NCBI GenBank assembly: GCA_019459485.1
Contig: JAIBEZ010000074.1
Coordinates: 1 to 64,000 of the forward strand
DNA: 64,000 nt
From: Prolixibacteraceae bacterium
Lineage (GTDB): Bacteria; Bacteroidota; Bacteroidia; Bacteroidales; Prolixibacteraceae
Direction of reading: 5' to 3'
Positions 43,200-52,357 of the stretch are shown in pieces. How positions within the stretch are numbered: the first letter of the stretch is position 1; each line of letters starts with the position of its first letter. The position numbers and the translations under genes are program-made. Below the pieces are notes generated by a model. It did not search any database and was not told the origin of the DNA. It saw only the letters and a program-made list of their open reading frames with translations.

Positions 43200-44315
43200 A
43201 TGAAGCTTTCAATATTAACATTGGTACTTATGCTTTTTGTAGTTTCAATCGCGACTGCACAAAAAGACGATAAAAGAAGATCAGGCTCGGAAGTTGCAAC
43301 AGGACCGGCAGAAGGAGTGGTTTATGCACTGCCACAAACTGGCATACGTGTGTATGTGAAAGCAACCCGGGAACGATACGTTCACGGACCATTTTCAAGC
43401 TATGCACAAAAAATGCTGGGCATCGACAACGTTTCTCCAACAGATGCCGATCGCTGGAACATGGATGAAATAAAAATCGAAGTATTCAGCGAACCCGATC
43501 CTGATCAGGTTCACAAAGCCATGGGACAGGCTGCCAAACTGGTAAGTCTCACAGAATCAGGAATTATGGCAGGAATTAATTCTGCAATAAAAAATCAGGA
43601 ACCTGCTATTCAAACCAGTTCATTCCTGATGAAAAATCCCGACAAACAGGTTAAATACACCGATTTGTCAATTTGGAGTTTCTATTCGCCCATCGATTCG
43701 ACCAGAAGGGTAAAAATGGTTTCCAAAAGTCAGGAACAAAAAGCTGCCGAAGCTGCCGAAACCATTTTCAATCTTCGGAATTCCCGCTTCAGCCTTTTAA
43801 CAAATGCCAACGACGAGCCGCTTCCCGACGGAAAATCTTTTGAAGTAATGACTGAAGAACTGGGCAAAATGGAAGAAAACTATGTGGCATTGTTTGTCGG
43901 AAAATCGACGAAACAATCTCACGAGTTCAGTTTCGACTTCGTTCCCGGACAAAAAACAGTTAAAGGCGAGGTCGTTTTCAGGTATAGTGACGAACGCGGA
44001 GTATTGCCGAAATCAGATTTATCGGGCCGACCCATCGTCATTGATGTTACAAAAGCCGAAAATCTGGCTGCCAAACAAAGCAGTTTGAGCGCTTCGGAAA
44101 ATCCAAATGCCGGGAAAAGCGGATTGTATTACCGTATGCCGGGATTGTCGGAAATCAGGATTATGGATGGCGCTACCCAACTGGCGGGAGCACGCGCACC
44201 AATTGCACAATTCGGAACCATTGCCCCTATTCCTGAAGATTTGCTTGACGGAACATTCAAAATGGAATTTTTCCCAACCACCGGAGCTGTAAAAAGTATT
44301 ACTGAAAATAAATAG
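43200..44315 (+). CDS. DUF4831 family secreted protein
   Basis: 371 residues with a signal peptide (MKLSILTLVLMLFVVSIATA). The mature protein starts after QKDDKRRSG and includes GVVYALPQTGIRVYVKATRE, YVHGPFSSYAQKMLGIDN, LSIWSFYSPIDSTRRVK, FNLRNSRFSLLTNANDEPLP and a final GLYYRMPGLSEIRIMDGATQ. This arrangement (YALPxTxLxV near the start, GPFxxYAxK, FxLRxxRFxL in the middle, YYRxPGxA/SxxxI near the end) is that of DUF4831, a Bacteroidota-specific family with no known function. It is probably periplasmic or outer-membrane attached. The upstream TATTTTTG at 43153-43160 could be its -7 box. Confidence 0.88.
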   Translation: MKLSILTLVLMLFVVSIATAQKDDKRRSGSEVATGPAEGVVYALPQTGIRVYVKATRERYVHGPFSSYAQKMLGIDNVSPTDADRWNMDEIKIEVFSEPDPDQVHKAMGQAAKLVSLTESGIMAGINSAIKNQEPAIQTSSFLMKNPDKQVKYTDLSIWSFYSPIDSTRRVKMVSKSQEQKAAEAAETIFNLRNSRFSLLTNANDEPLPDGKSFEVMTEELGKMEENYVALFVGKSTKQSHEFSFDFVPGQKTVKGEVVFRYSDERGVLPKSDLSGRPIVIDVTKAENLAAKQSSLSASENPNAGKSGLYYRMPGLSEIRIMDGATQLAGARAPIAQFGTIAPIPEDLLDGTFKMEFFPTTGAVKSITENK

Positions 44316-44370
44316 ACGCTGCTGGCTCAATATTAAGCCACTGTTCGTACAAGAATAATCGGATAAAAGT

Positions 44371-44403
44371 AATCCCGGAAGCATGTCTTTCGGGATTTTT
44401 TTT
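44371..44403 (+). terminator. Terminator after the DUF4831 gene
   Basis: AATCCCG (44371-44377) pairs with CGGGATT (44391-44397), followed by an eight-base T run. Confidence 0.88.
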
Positions 44404-44421
44404 ATCCAATTTAAATCATCG

Positions 44422-44450
44422 TTTGAAAGATGTATATTTTCTTAATTTAG
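44422..44450 (+). promoter_or_regulatory. Possible promoter of the MFS gene
   Basis: TTTG (44422-44425), a 17-bp spacer and TAATTTAG (44443-44450) approximate the -33/-7 consensus; the -7 box has one mismatch and the spacer is slightly short. Confidence 0.4.
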
Positions 44451-44498
44451 GGGCTTCTAAAAAAACCAACTCATAAAATAAATTAACAACTCATTTTT

Positions 44499-45911
44499 AT
44501 GCAACAGTTAAAACAAACTCTTCACGATTCACCAATTGCCAGATGGATGGCATTGATTCTGATTTCGGCAACCATGTTTTTCGCTTATTTCTTTGTAGAT
44601 GTGGTGGCACCGCTACAAAAAATGATGTTGACAAACTTTAATTGGTCGCCTGAAGTTTTTGGTTATCTCGGCGGATCGGAATTCTTTTTAAACGTATTTG
44701 TCGGATTTCTGATACTTTCAGGAATTATTCTCGACAAAATGGGTATTCGTTTCACCCTGATGTTATCGACAATCACCATGGTAGCGGGCGCGGCAATTAA
44801 GTTTGCGGCCCTGAAATACATCGATGTTGATTCAGTTTCCTCCGTTTTCGGGTGGGAGTTGCCAACCACTGCACTGGTTGCTTATTGCGGATTTGCAATT
44901 TTTGGAATTGGGGTCGAAATGGCTGGGATTACAGTTTCAAAAACAATCGTCAAATGGTTCAGAGGTAAAGAAATGGCCCTGGCAATGGGACTTGAAATGG
45001 CTGTTGCACGACTTGGAGTTTTTGCAGTTTTCCGCTTATCGCCGATTTTTGCCAATTCCGAAAATCCTGCTCAATGGGATCCCGCCAATTCAGTATTCAT
45101 GGGGCTGGCTTTTCTGTGCATCGGACTGCTCACCTCTCTGATTTATGTTTTTATGGACGTGAAATTAGACAAGCAACTTGGCGATGATGGTAAACTCGCT
45201 CCTGAAGACGAATTCAGGATCAGCGATCTTGCCAAAATTTTCACAAATCCAGGCTTTATAGCCATTGCCGGACTTTGCGTTTTGTTTTATTCAGCAATTT
45301 TCCCCTTCCAGAAATTTGCGACCGACATGCTTTCTTCGAAACTTAATATACCAATTACCGAAGCTTCAAACTTATTTTCATTTTTCCCGATCGGAGCAAT
45401 GATTTTGACTCCGTTCATCGGATTATTCCTCGATTTAAAAGGAAAAGGCGCTTCTTTAATGTTGTATGGCGCCATTTTGCTGGTTGCGTCTCACTTAATA
45501 TTTGCACTGGTTCCCAATGAAAGCTTTTCGTATGTACTTGCATTCGGAACAATTGTCATCTTAGGAACAGCATTTTCACTGGTTCCGGCTTCGATGTGGC
45601 CTTCATTGCCGAAAATTATTGAAGATCGTTATCTTGGAACTGCCTTCGGATGTATATTCTGGATCCAGAACATTGGACTAATGTTGGTTCCAGGGCTAAT
45701 TGGCTGGTCAATTACCAAATCAAACCCTGGTGTGGCCGAACAAATTGCCGCCCAAATTCCAGGTGCCGCCTACAATTATATGGTTCCTGAATTGATTTTT
45801 GCAGGTTTCGGAGTTGCTGCAATTTTACTGGCATTATATCTTCGAAAGGTGGATGCCAAACATGGTTACGGTTTGGAATTGCCAAATAAAAAAACACCAA
45901 AAATGGCATAG
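44499..45911 (+). CDS. Major facilitator superfamily transporter
   Basis: 470 residues with 12 predicted membrane helices. Features: FFAYFFVDVVAPLQKMMLTN in helix 1-2, FLILSGIILDKMGIRFTLML (MFS loop motif G-x-x-x-D-x-x-G), VKWFRGKEMALAMGLEMAVA, a central cytoplasmic loop with KLDKQLGDDGKLAPEDEFRI, and FIGLFLDLKGKGASLMLYGA repeating the motif in the second half. Relatives are annotated as nitrate/nitrite or organic-anion type MFS, but substrate cannot be assigned. Monocistronic between two terminators. Confidence 0.88.
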   Translation: MQQLKQTLHDSPIARWMALILISATMFFAYFFVDVVAPLQKMMLTNFNWSPEVFGYLGGSEFFLNVFVGFLILSGIILDKMGIRFTLMLSTITMVAGAAIKFAALKYIDVDSVSSVFGWELPTTALVAYCGFAIFGIGVEMAGITVSKTIVKWFRGKEMALAMGLEMAVARLGVFAVFRLSPIFANSENPAQWDPANSVFMGLAFLCIGLLTSLIYVFMDVKLDKQLGDDGKLAPEDEFRISDLAKIFTNPGFIAIAGLCVLFYSAIFPFQKFATDMLSSKLNIPITEASNLFSFFPIGAMILTPFIGLFLDLKGKGASLMLYGAILLVASHLIFALVPNESFSYVLAFGTIVILGTAFSLVPASMWPSLPKIIEDRYLGTAFGCIFWIQNIGLMLVPGLIGWSITKSNPGVAEQIAAQIPGAAYNYMVPELIFAGFGVAAILLALYLRKVDAKHGYGLELPNKKTPKMA

Positions 45912-45965
45912 GCCAGCGCCCTGAGATTTAAACCGAATTCGAAAATCTAACCTGAAATAAAAAAG

Positions 45966-45999
45966 AACCTGCATTCGTTATAGCGGATGCAGGTTTTTT
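45966..45999 (+). terminator. Terminator after the MFS gene
   Basis: AACCTGCAT (45966-45974) pairs with ATGCAGGTT (45987-45995) and is followed by T residues. Confidence 0.88.
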
Positions 46000-46087
46000 A
46001 TTGTTCCGTTTCTGAAACAAACTACATGGATTAATTGTACTTTTATAAGCTGTATTTTAAATCGAATTTCATTTTAAAAACAAATAT

Positions 46088-47554
46088 ATGAGCAACGAAA
46101 TCTCAAAATTAAGTCCCGTTGAAATATGGGAAAACTTTTATGAATTGACGCGTATTCCGCGGCCTTCGCACCACGAAGAGCAAGTTCGCAAGTTTATTGC
46201 CGACTTTGGCAAAGGCCTCGGGTTGGAAACAATTCAGGATGAAGCCGGAAATGTGATCATTCGCAAACCTGCTACTGCCGGAATGGAAAAACGCAAAGGA
46301 GTGATTCTTCAGGGACATCTCGACATGGTTCCGCAAAAGAACAGCGACAAAGACCATGATTTTGCGAAAGATCCGATCGAAACCATCATCGATGGCGAAT
46401 GGGTCAGAGCCAACGGAACAACACTGGGATCTGACAATGGAATTGGAGTTGCCGCTGCAATGGCGGTGCTCGCATCGAAAGATCTGGTACACGGTCCAAT
46501 CGAAGGATTGTTTACCGCTACCGAAGAAACCGGCATGGACGGGGCCAACAATCTTAAACCAGGAATCCTGAAGGGTGAAATTCTCATCAACATGGATTCG
46601 GAAGATGAAGGCGAATTGTATGTTGGTTGCGCCGGCGGCGAAGATGCAATCGTTCAGTTTAAATTTACTGAAGTTCCGGTTCCGGCTGAATCGATTGGTT
46701 TCCGCCTGAATGTTACAGGGCTAAAAGGTGGTCACTCCGGATTGGACATTCCATTGGGTCGCGGAAATGCAAATAAAATTTTCTTCCGTTTGCTGAAAGA
46801 AACTCACAAAACCTGCGGAGTCCGATTGGCATCGATCAATGGCGGAAACCTGCGCAACGCAATTCCACGTGAAGCTTTCGGTGTAGTTACCGTTCCGTAC
46901 GAAAAGGCGGATAAACTGGTTGGCCAAATCGCCGGACTTACCACCATCATCAAACGCGAACTGTCGGCAACCGAACCAACGCTGAAAATCGAGCTTTCGA
47001 AAATCGAAATGCCAGCGACACTCATCGATGAAAAAACGCAGATCAACTTAACCCACGCCATCGTTGCCAGTCCAAACGGAGTAATCCGCATGAGCGACAG
47101 TATGCCTGGACTGGTTGAAACTTCCACCAATCTGGCCATTGTAAAATCTGACAATGCTGCAAAAGTCGTTGAAGTTTCATGTCTGATGCGCAGTTCGGTC
47201 GATACAGCCAGAGCAGAACTGGGTTCACGGATGGATTCGGTATTTACACTTGCAGGAGCCAACATAAAATTAAAAGGTGGTTATCCGGGATGGAAACCCA
47301 ACATGGATTCGCCAATTCTGAAAACCATGCAACAGGTTTACAATACCAAATTCGGTCGCATTCCTGAAATAAAAGCCATTCATGCCGGATTGGAATGTGG
47401 TATTCTGGGCGGAACCTATCCAAACTGGGACATGATTTCGTTCGGTCCAACCATTCGTTTCCCGCACTCTCCGGATGAAAAAGTTAACATCGAATCGGTC
47501 AGCAAATTCTGGGATTTTCTGGTAGAAACACTGAAGAATATTCCGGCGAAATAG
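46088..47554 (+). CDS. pepD: Aminoacyl-histidine dipeptidase (PepD, M20 family)
   Basis: 488 residues. Zinc and catalytic motifs: VILQGHLDMVPQKNSDKDHD (His and Asp), GTTLGSDNGIGVAAAMAV (bridging Asp), and LFTATEETGMDGANNL (Glu-Glu general base and ligand). GLKGGHSGLDIPLGRGNANK marks the lid/dimer domain, and the C-terminal AIHAGLECGILGGTYP and FPHSPDEKVNIESV supply the last His ligand. Cytosolic hydrolysis of Xaa-His and other dipeptides, fitting the peptide importer at 39.5-41.0 kb. Length typical; monocistronic with a following terminator. Confidence 0.96.
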   Translation: MSNEISKLSPVEIWENFYELTRIPRPSHHEEQVRKFIADFGKGLGLETIQDEAGNVIIRKPATAGMEKRKGVILQGHLDMVPQKNSDKDHDFAKDPIETIIDGEWVRANGTTLGSDNGIGVAAAMAVLASKDLVHGPIEGLFTATEETGMDGANNLKPGILKGEILINMDSEDEGELYVGCAGGEDAIVQFKFTEVPVPAESIGFRLNVTGLKGGHSGLDIPLGRGNANKIFFRLLKETHKTCGVRLASINGGNLRNAIPREAFGVVTVPYEKADKLVGQIAGLTTIIKRELSATEPTLKIELSKIEMPATLIDEKTQINLTHAIVASPNGVIRMSDSMPGLVETSTNLAIVKSDNAAKVVEVSCLMRSSVDTARAELGSRMDSVFTLAGANIKLKGGYPGWKPNMDSPILKTMQQVYNTKFGRIPEIKAIHAGLECGILGGTYPNWDMISFGPTIRFPHSPDEKVNIESVSKFWDFLVETLKNIPAK

Positions 47555-47616
47555 GCTCTGATTTTAATCCTTCAGATTAAAAGATTATAGACATTTGAAA
47601 TTTGCCAATTGGCAAT

Positions 47617-47660
47617 AAACCCGAAGGGATGGAATGAGAATTCCAACCTTTCGGGTTTTT
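47617..47660 (+). terminator. Terminator after pepD
   Basis: AACCCGAA pairs with TTTCGGGTT, and the inner TGGAAT/ATTCCA extends the stem around a GAGA loop. A T run follows at 47655-47660. Confidence 0.88.
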
Positions 47661-47787
47661 CATTTTATTGGTGATTATTCTCCGGCTCCAATACTCAATC
47701 CAAAAGCTTTCAAAAGAGTTACATTTTTACTCTCGCACTTTTCCGTTTTTTATGTAAGTTTGATCATTAAAGAAAATCTAACTAACA

Positions 47788-50700
47788 ATGGCCCTTTTCC
47801 AAAGAACCGTAGAACAGAAATACCTTAAACAGCTCGATTCAGAGTTAATCAATTCGAAATATCTTGAGTTTAAATCCTATTTCGGGAATACCGACATTCA
47901 GGAAAACATTAGAAATAGCAAGGAGGAACAATATCAGGAAGGTTTCCTTCGTGAGTTATTCGTGAAAATATTGGGCTACAAACTAAATCCGACGCCCGGC
48001 TTTAATCTCACCACTGAGTACAAAAACATCAAGGACAGTAAGAAAGCCGATGGAGCCATCATCATTAACGAACGCGTAAAAGCGGTTATTGAGTTAAAGG
48101 GAACCAACACTACCGATTTAAGCAAAATTGAAACACAGGCTTTTGGCTATAAAAACAATCAGTCCGGTTGTGTGTATGTAATCACTTCCAATTTTGAAAA
48201 GCTGCGTTTTTACATCGACAATGCTATTGAACACATCGAATTCAACTTGTTTACCTTGTCGAAAACCGATTTCGGGATTCTTTACTTATGTCTTTCGTTC
48301 GAGTCGATTGAAAAGGGAATTCCAAAAAAGGTAAAAGAGGAATCACTGAGCCAGGAAGATGTCATTACAAGGAAATTGTATCAGGATTATTCGCTCTTTA
48401 AACGCGAGTTGCACCAAAACCTTGTTTCCCTCAATCCGCAATACGATTCGCTTACGCTTTTTAAGAAATCGCAAAAATTGTTAGACCGTTTTCTGTTCCT
48501 GTTTTTTGCCGAAGACCGACATTTGCTGCCGCCAAATTCCGTGCGTTTAATCTTAAATGATTGGAGAGACTTACAGGAACGGGATGTGGAAATACCACTT
48601 TACCAACGGTTTAAAAAATATTTCGAATACCTGAACACCGGTTACAAGGGAAAACGTTACGATGTTTTTGCCTACAATGGAGGTTTATTTAAACCCGACG
48701 AGGTACTTGACTCCATCCTCATCGACGATGAATTGTTATTCAAACACGCCTATAAACTTTCAGAATACGATTTTGTCAGTGAAATTGATGTGAATATTCT
48801 GGGGCATATCTTTGAAAACTCGCTAAACGAACTCGACGAAATCAATGCGCAACTGGCCGGAGAGGAAATTGACAAAACAAAAACCAGACGTAAAAAAGAC
48901 GGGGTGTTTTACACACCAAAATACATTACCAAATACATTGTTGAAAACACCGTTGGAAAACTTTGTAACGAAAAGAAAGCTGAACTTCAAATCATTGAAG
49001 AAGAATACACCACCGACAAAAAGCGGCAACTGAAAACCAAACAGGCACTGCTCGAAAAACTTAAAACCTATCAAAACTGGCTGTTGCAACTCACCATTTG
49101 CGACCCGGCTTGTGGTTCGGGGGCTTTCCTGAATCAGGCGCTCGACTTTTTAATTACCGAACACCGCTACATCGACGAATTACAAGCCAAAATTTTGGGC
49201 GTTCCTATCATCTTTAGCGACATTGAAAAAAGCATTCTGGAAAATAACCTCTTTGGAGTCGATTTGAACGAAGAGAGCGTTGAGATTGCCAAACTTTCGT
49301 TGTGGCTGCGTACCGCACAACCCAACCGCAAGCTGAACGACCTGAACAACAACATTAAATGTGGTAATTCGTTGATTAGCGATCCGGCGGTTGCCGGCAA
49401 CAAAGCATTTGATTGGGAGCGCGAATTCCCTCAAGTATTTGGTCGAAAAGAAATTGAAACACCATTCATTGAAGTACCCAAAGACAAAACACCCGACTAC
49501 CTTAAACTGATCAAAGAGAAATCGCTCGAAGCTCAATCAAAAGCAGAGCAAGCCTTGACATTGTCGAAGGAAGCTGCAGAGCTCTCAAAAAAGGTTTATG
49601 AATATGCCGAAAAGTTAGGTAATGTTTCAGACGACGACTCATTGTATGGCATTCGCAAAGGTGGTTTTGATGTGGTAATTGGAAATCCGCCTTACGTTCA
49701 GCTCCAAAGCATGGGAGAAATGAGTGAGAAACTTAAAAATTGTGGTTACGAAACATTCGATAAAGGAGCTGATTTGTATTGTCTTTTCACCGAACGCGGT
49801 TATAAATTGCTGAAGAATGGCGGCATTCAATCGTTCATTATGCCCAACAAATGGATGTTGGTCGCCTATGGTAAACCACTTCGAAAGTTCCTGTCGAAAA
49901 CTGGTTTGCGTCAGATATTGAACTTTGGCGACATCCAATTTTTCGCGGAAGCCACCACATACGTCTGCATTTTCGTAACACAAAAAAGTGAGCGAAAAGA
50001 CAATGTAAAAGTCTTGTCAATCAACCAGAAAACCTATCATGGTGATTTTATGACAGAGGTTGAAAGCAATTTATACGACTACCCCACTTCCAAATTTGGT
50101 GAAAGCGAATGGAGTATCCAGCCTTATAACGATGCCCAAAAGTTGGAGCAGATGAAATTAATGGGCACTGAACTGAAGAATTTACCGATAAACACTTATA
50201 GAGGCATCCTAACAGGTTACAATGAAGCTTTTTATATTGATGAAGAAACACGCCAAAGCCTAATTTATGCCGATGCCAAAAGTGCAGAACTCATCAGACC
50301 AATGGTACGTGGCAGAGATATTTCCGCTTATATAAATTCAGGCAGCGAATTTTTGATTAATGCACACAACGGCATAAAGGAGAAGAATCCACCGTTGCCG
50401 CCAATCAGGATAGATGATTACCCCGCGATAAAGAAACATTTGGATAGCTTTTACCCTTCGCTTGAAAAACGTGGAGATAAAGGCGATACACCATACAATT
50501 TGCGCAATTGTGCCTATTTAGAAGAATTTTCCAAACCCAAAATCATCTATCCAAACATGACTTCGGTTTTTCCATTCATGTACGATGAAAGTGGAATGCT
50601 GGGTAATGATAAAAGCTTTATCCTTACAGCACAAGATGATTCTATTTCATTACTGTTCCTCACGGCCCTATTTAATTCTTCATTGGCAAAGCTTTGGATT

Positions 50701-51126
50701 TGGCACAACTGTCCCGAACTTCAGGGCGGCACACGTGAAATCCGAAAAGTTTATTTCGAGCATTTCCCGGTTCCTCAGGCAAATGAAGAACAAACCGATA
50801 CACTTGCGAAATATGCTACAGAACGCGCCCAATTAACAATCAGCCTGCAAACCCTTTGCTCTAAATTTACCCGCAACATACAGCGTGAATACAATTTAGA
50901 AAAGCTCTCGGCCAAACTTGAAAATTGGTTTCAAATATCGTTTAAAGAATTTCTAAAGGAGCTCGAAAAGAGCAAAATAAAACTCACATTATCGCAAAAA
51001 GCCGAATGGGAAGATTATTTCCATCAGGAATCGAATAAAGCCCTTGCTATCAAACAACAAATTGATACAACCGACAAAGAGATTGACCAGATGGTGTATG
51101 GGTTGTATGGCCTGAGTGAGGAATAG
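47788..51126 (+). CDS. Type IIG restriction-modification enzyme (Eco57I-like, nuclease and methyltransferase in one chain)
   Basis: 1112 residues. N-terminal PD-(D/E)XK nuclease signs: Asp88 in SKKADGAII and Glu102/Lys104 in AVIELKGTN. A helical linker follows to about 430. The gamma-type N6-adenine methyltransferase region has motif I TICDPACGSGAFLNQAL (about residue 437 on) and motif IV DVVIGNPPYVQLQS (NPPY near 633). From about 730 to the end is the target-recognition region (FGESEWSIQPYNDAQKLEQM, LIRPMVRGRDI, FSKPKIIYPNMTSVFPFMYD, QGGTREIRKVYFEHFPVPQA). One polypeptide therefore reads, cuts and methylates its site, so no separate methylase is required. The specificity is not predictable. 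No transposase or integrase flanks it. Confidence 0.93.
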   Translation: MALFQRTVEQKYLKQLDSELINSKYLEFKSYFGNTDIQENIRNSKEEQYQEGFLRELFVKILGYKLNPTPGFNLTTEYKNIKDSKKADGAIIINERVKAVIELKGTNTTDLSKIETQAFGYKNNQSGCVYVITSNFEKLRFYIDNAIEHIEFNLFTLSKTDFGILYLCLSFESIEKGIPKKVKEESLSQEDVITRKLYQDYSLFKRELHQNLVSLNPQYDSLTLFKKSQKLLDRFLFLFFAEDRHLLPPNSVRLILNDWRDLQERDVEIPLYQRFKKYFEYLNTGYKGKRYDVFAYNGGLFKPDEVLDSILIDDELLFKHAYKLSEYDFVSEIDVNILGHIFENSLNELDEINAQLAGEEIDKTKTRRKKDGVFYTPKYITKYIVENTVGKLCNEKKAELQIIEEEYTTDKKRQLKTKQALLEKLKTYQNWLLQLTICDPACGSGAFLNQALDFLITEHRYIDELQAKILGVPIIFSDIEKSILENNLFGVDLNEESVEIAKLSLWLRTAQPNRKLNDLNNNIKCGNSLISDPAVAGNKAFDWEREFPQVFGRKEIETPFIEVPKDKTPDYLKLIKEKSLEAQSKAEQALTLSKEAAELSKKVYEYAEKLGNVSDDDSLYGIRKGGFDVVIGNPPYVQLQSMGEMSEKLKNCGYETFDKGADLYCLFTERGYKLLKNGGIQSFIMPNKWMLVAYGKPLRKFLSKTGLRQILNFGDIQFFAEATTYVCIFVTQKSERKDNVKVLSINQKTYHGDFMTEVESNLYDYPTSKFGESEWSIQPYNDAQKLEQMKLMGTELKNLPINTYRGILTGYNEAFYIDEETRQSLIYADAKSAELIRPMVRGRDISAYINSGSEFLINAHNGIKEKNPPLPPIRIDDYPAIKKHLDSFYPSLEKRGDKGDTPYNLRNCAYLEEFSKPKIIYPNMTSVFPFMYDESGMLGNDKSFILTAQDDSISLLFLTALFNSSLAKLWIWHNCPELQGGTREIRKVYFEHFPVPQANEEQTDTLAKYATERAQLTISLQTLCSKFTRNIQREYNLEKLSAKLENWFQISFKEFLKELEKSKIKLTLSQKAEWEDYFHQESNKALAIKQQIDTTDKEIDQMVYGLYGLSEE

Positions 51127-51203
51127 ATAAAGGTTGTGGAGAAAATTAGATAAAACCTAAGCGGAAAGCTAGAAGCAGAGGTTATTGAGTAAAATTAAAG
51201 ACT

Positions 51204-51908
51204 ATGTGCGGAGACCAAGATGATATTTACGATGATCATGAAGAATTGTCAGAACTTGAAACCCTTGGCTTTGACCCCAAGATAATCAACTTTGTTAATC
51301 CCGGTGGTTGGCTGTGTTACGAAAATTGCATCTTTGACTTTAGGGGTAGGCTCGTCCGGAAATATGATTTCCACATTGACAACTCTTGCATCATTACGAA
51401 TAAATCCTTTGACAATGGAGTTGCGTTTGTGATAAATGATCCGACTAAAGCACATGATGATAGAAAATATGCTTTAATGGATTTTTACGGCAATATCCTT
51501 ACAGACTTTTTTGATGGCACTGGTGAAGGGTGGATAGACAATACATACATATCAGTGGAACGAAATGGGAAATGGGGCTATATTGATAAAAGCGGCAGGC
51601 AGGTTACAGATTTTCGCTTTGATTGGTGTGGGATGGATTATGAATGGATCAACCAAAGTTCGATCTACGAGATTGTGCGAATAGAATCAAAACGTGAAGG
51701 TATTCATTTAGAACTTGGGCTTTTTACTTTTAAAGGCACATTGGCGCTCGAACCAATTTATAAAGAGATAGAAATCAAATCAAAATATTATTCTTTTGAA
51801 AATGGCCGCGAAAGGACTGATGCCCTATTGAATGATGTAATTTTTGCTTCCGATTTTGATGGCAATAAATTCAGATGGATGCATCACCACGGCCTTGAAC
51901 AGATTTGA
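51204..51908 (+). CDS. WG-repeat-like protein
   Basis: 234 residues, no signal peptide, starting MCGDQDDIYDDHEELSE. It contains WG-type beta repeats: GGWLCYENCIFDFRGRLVRK, YALMDFYGNILTDFFDGTGE, NGKWGYIDKSGRQVTDFRFD (a canonical W-G-Y-I-D-K-x-G repeat) and LGLFTFKGTLALEPIYKEIE. WG repeats form a beta-propeller-like or stacked scaffold, usually for protein interaction. The gene lies 77 bp after the restriction enzyme and may be co-transcribed, but whether it takes part in defence is unknown. Could be a cargo gene. Confidence 0.8.
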   Translation: MCGDQDDIYDDHEELSELETLGFDPKIINFVNPGGWLCYENCIFDFRGRLVRKYDFHIDNSCIITNKSFDNGVAFVINDPTKAHDDRKYALMDFYGNILTDFFDGTGEGWIDNTYISVERNGKWGYIDKSGRQVTDFRFDWCGMDYEWINQSSIYEIVRIESKREGIHLELGLFTFKGTLALEPIYKEIEIKSKYYSFENGRERTDALLNDVIFASDFDGNKFRWMHHHGLEQI

Positions 51909-51947
51909 GAGATCAATGAAGGGTTAATTTGATATTGCAGGACCATT

Positions 51948-51980
51948 ATGGGGGATAAAGAAATTTGTCTCCCATTTTTT
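51948..51980 (+). terminator. Terminator after the WG-repeat gene
   Basis: ATGGGGGA (51948-51955) pairs with TCTCCCAT (51968-51975, one G-T pair), followed by six T. Confidence 0.82.
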
Positions 51981-52260
51981 ATTCCGGGAGATTTGCCCTC
52001 AGGTATCCATCCCCAATTAAGATTCACTAGAATCTAAATACATTCATATACCATTCATTATAAGTATATTAAAAAGGCCACTGATGCATTATTCAACAGT
52101 GTATATTAATTAATCACTTAACTTATACAATTGATTATCTACGTCTTACATCAACAATGTTAATTCACTGTATATTTATTCAACACTTCCGCTTGTATAT
52201 TTTTCACTCATTACATTTTTATATATCTGTAATACTGACACTTACACAAATATTTCATGT

Positions 52261-52277
52261 TTGGCATTGTTGTTGAA
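52261..52277 (+). promoter_or_regulatory. Sigma-54-like -24/-12 promoter of the Hyb-like operon
   Basis: TTGGCATTGTTGTTGAA approximates the consensus TTGGCAC-N5-TTGCA, with the GG and the second T-T-G kept at correct spacing (TGGCAT-N5-TTGAA). It differs at the last base of the -24 box and in GA in place of GC at -12. A sigma-54-dependent regulator is encoded in the same locus (58985-60325), which makes the site more credible. Predicted start is near 52288, about 70 nt before the first ATG. Confidence 0.45.
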
Positions 52278-52357
52278 TTGCCCAAAATAAGATTGGAGAT
52301 TTCTCAACAATCTGAATCAATGGCCAAATTTCAAGAACACTTTTAAATGTCAATATC

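Larger units (their letters stand above)
51909..52357. other. AT-rich leader region with terminator and sigma-54-like site
   Basis: 449 bp with no gene. The first 70 bp hold the terminator at 51948-51980. The middle 300 bp is very AT-rich and repeatedly uses TATA, TGTATATT and CATTCAT words; it could be a binding region for the NtrC-type regulator encoded downstream. The end holds the -24/-12 site at 52261-52277 and a small hairpin, AGATTGGAGA with TCTC...CAATCT near 52291-52313, in the leader. Confidence 0.5.
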
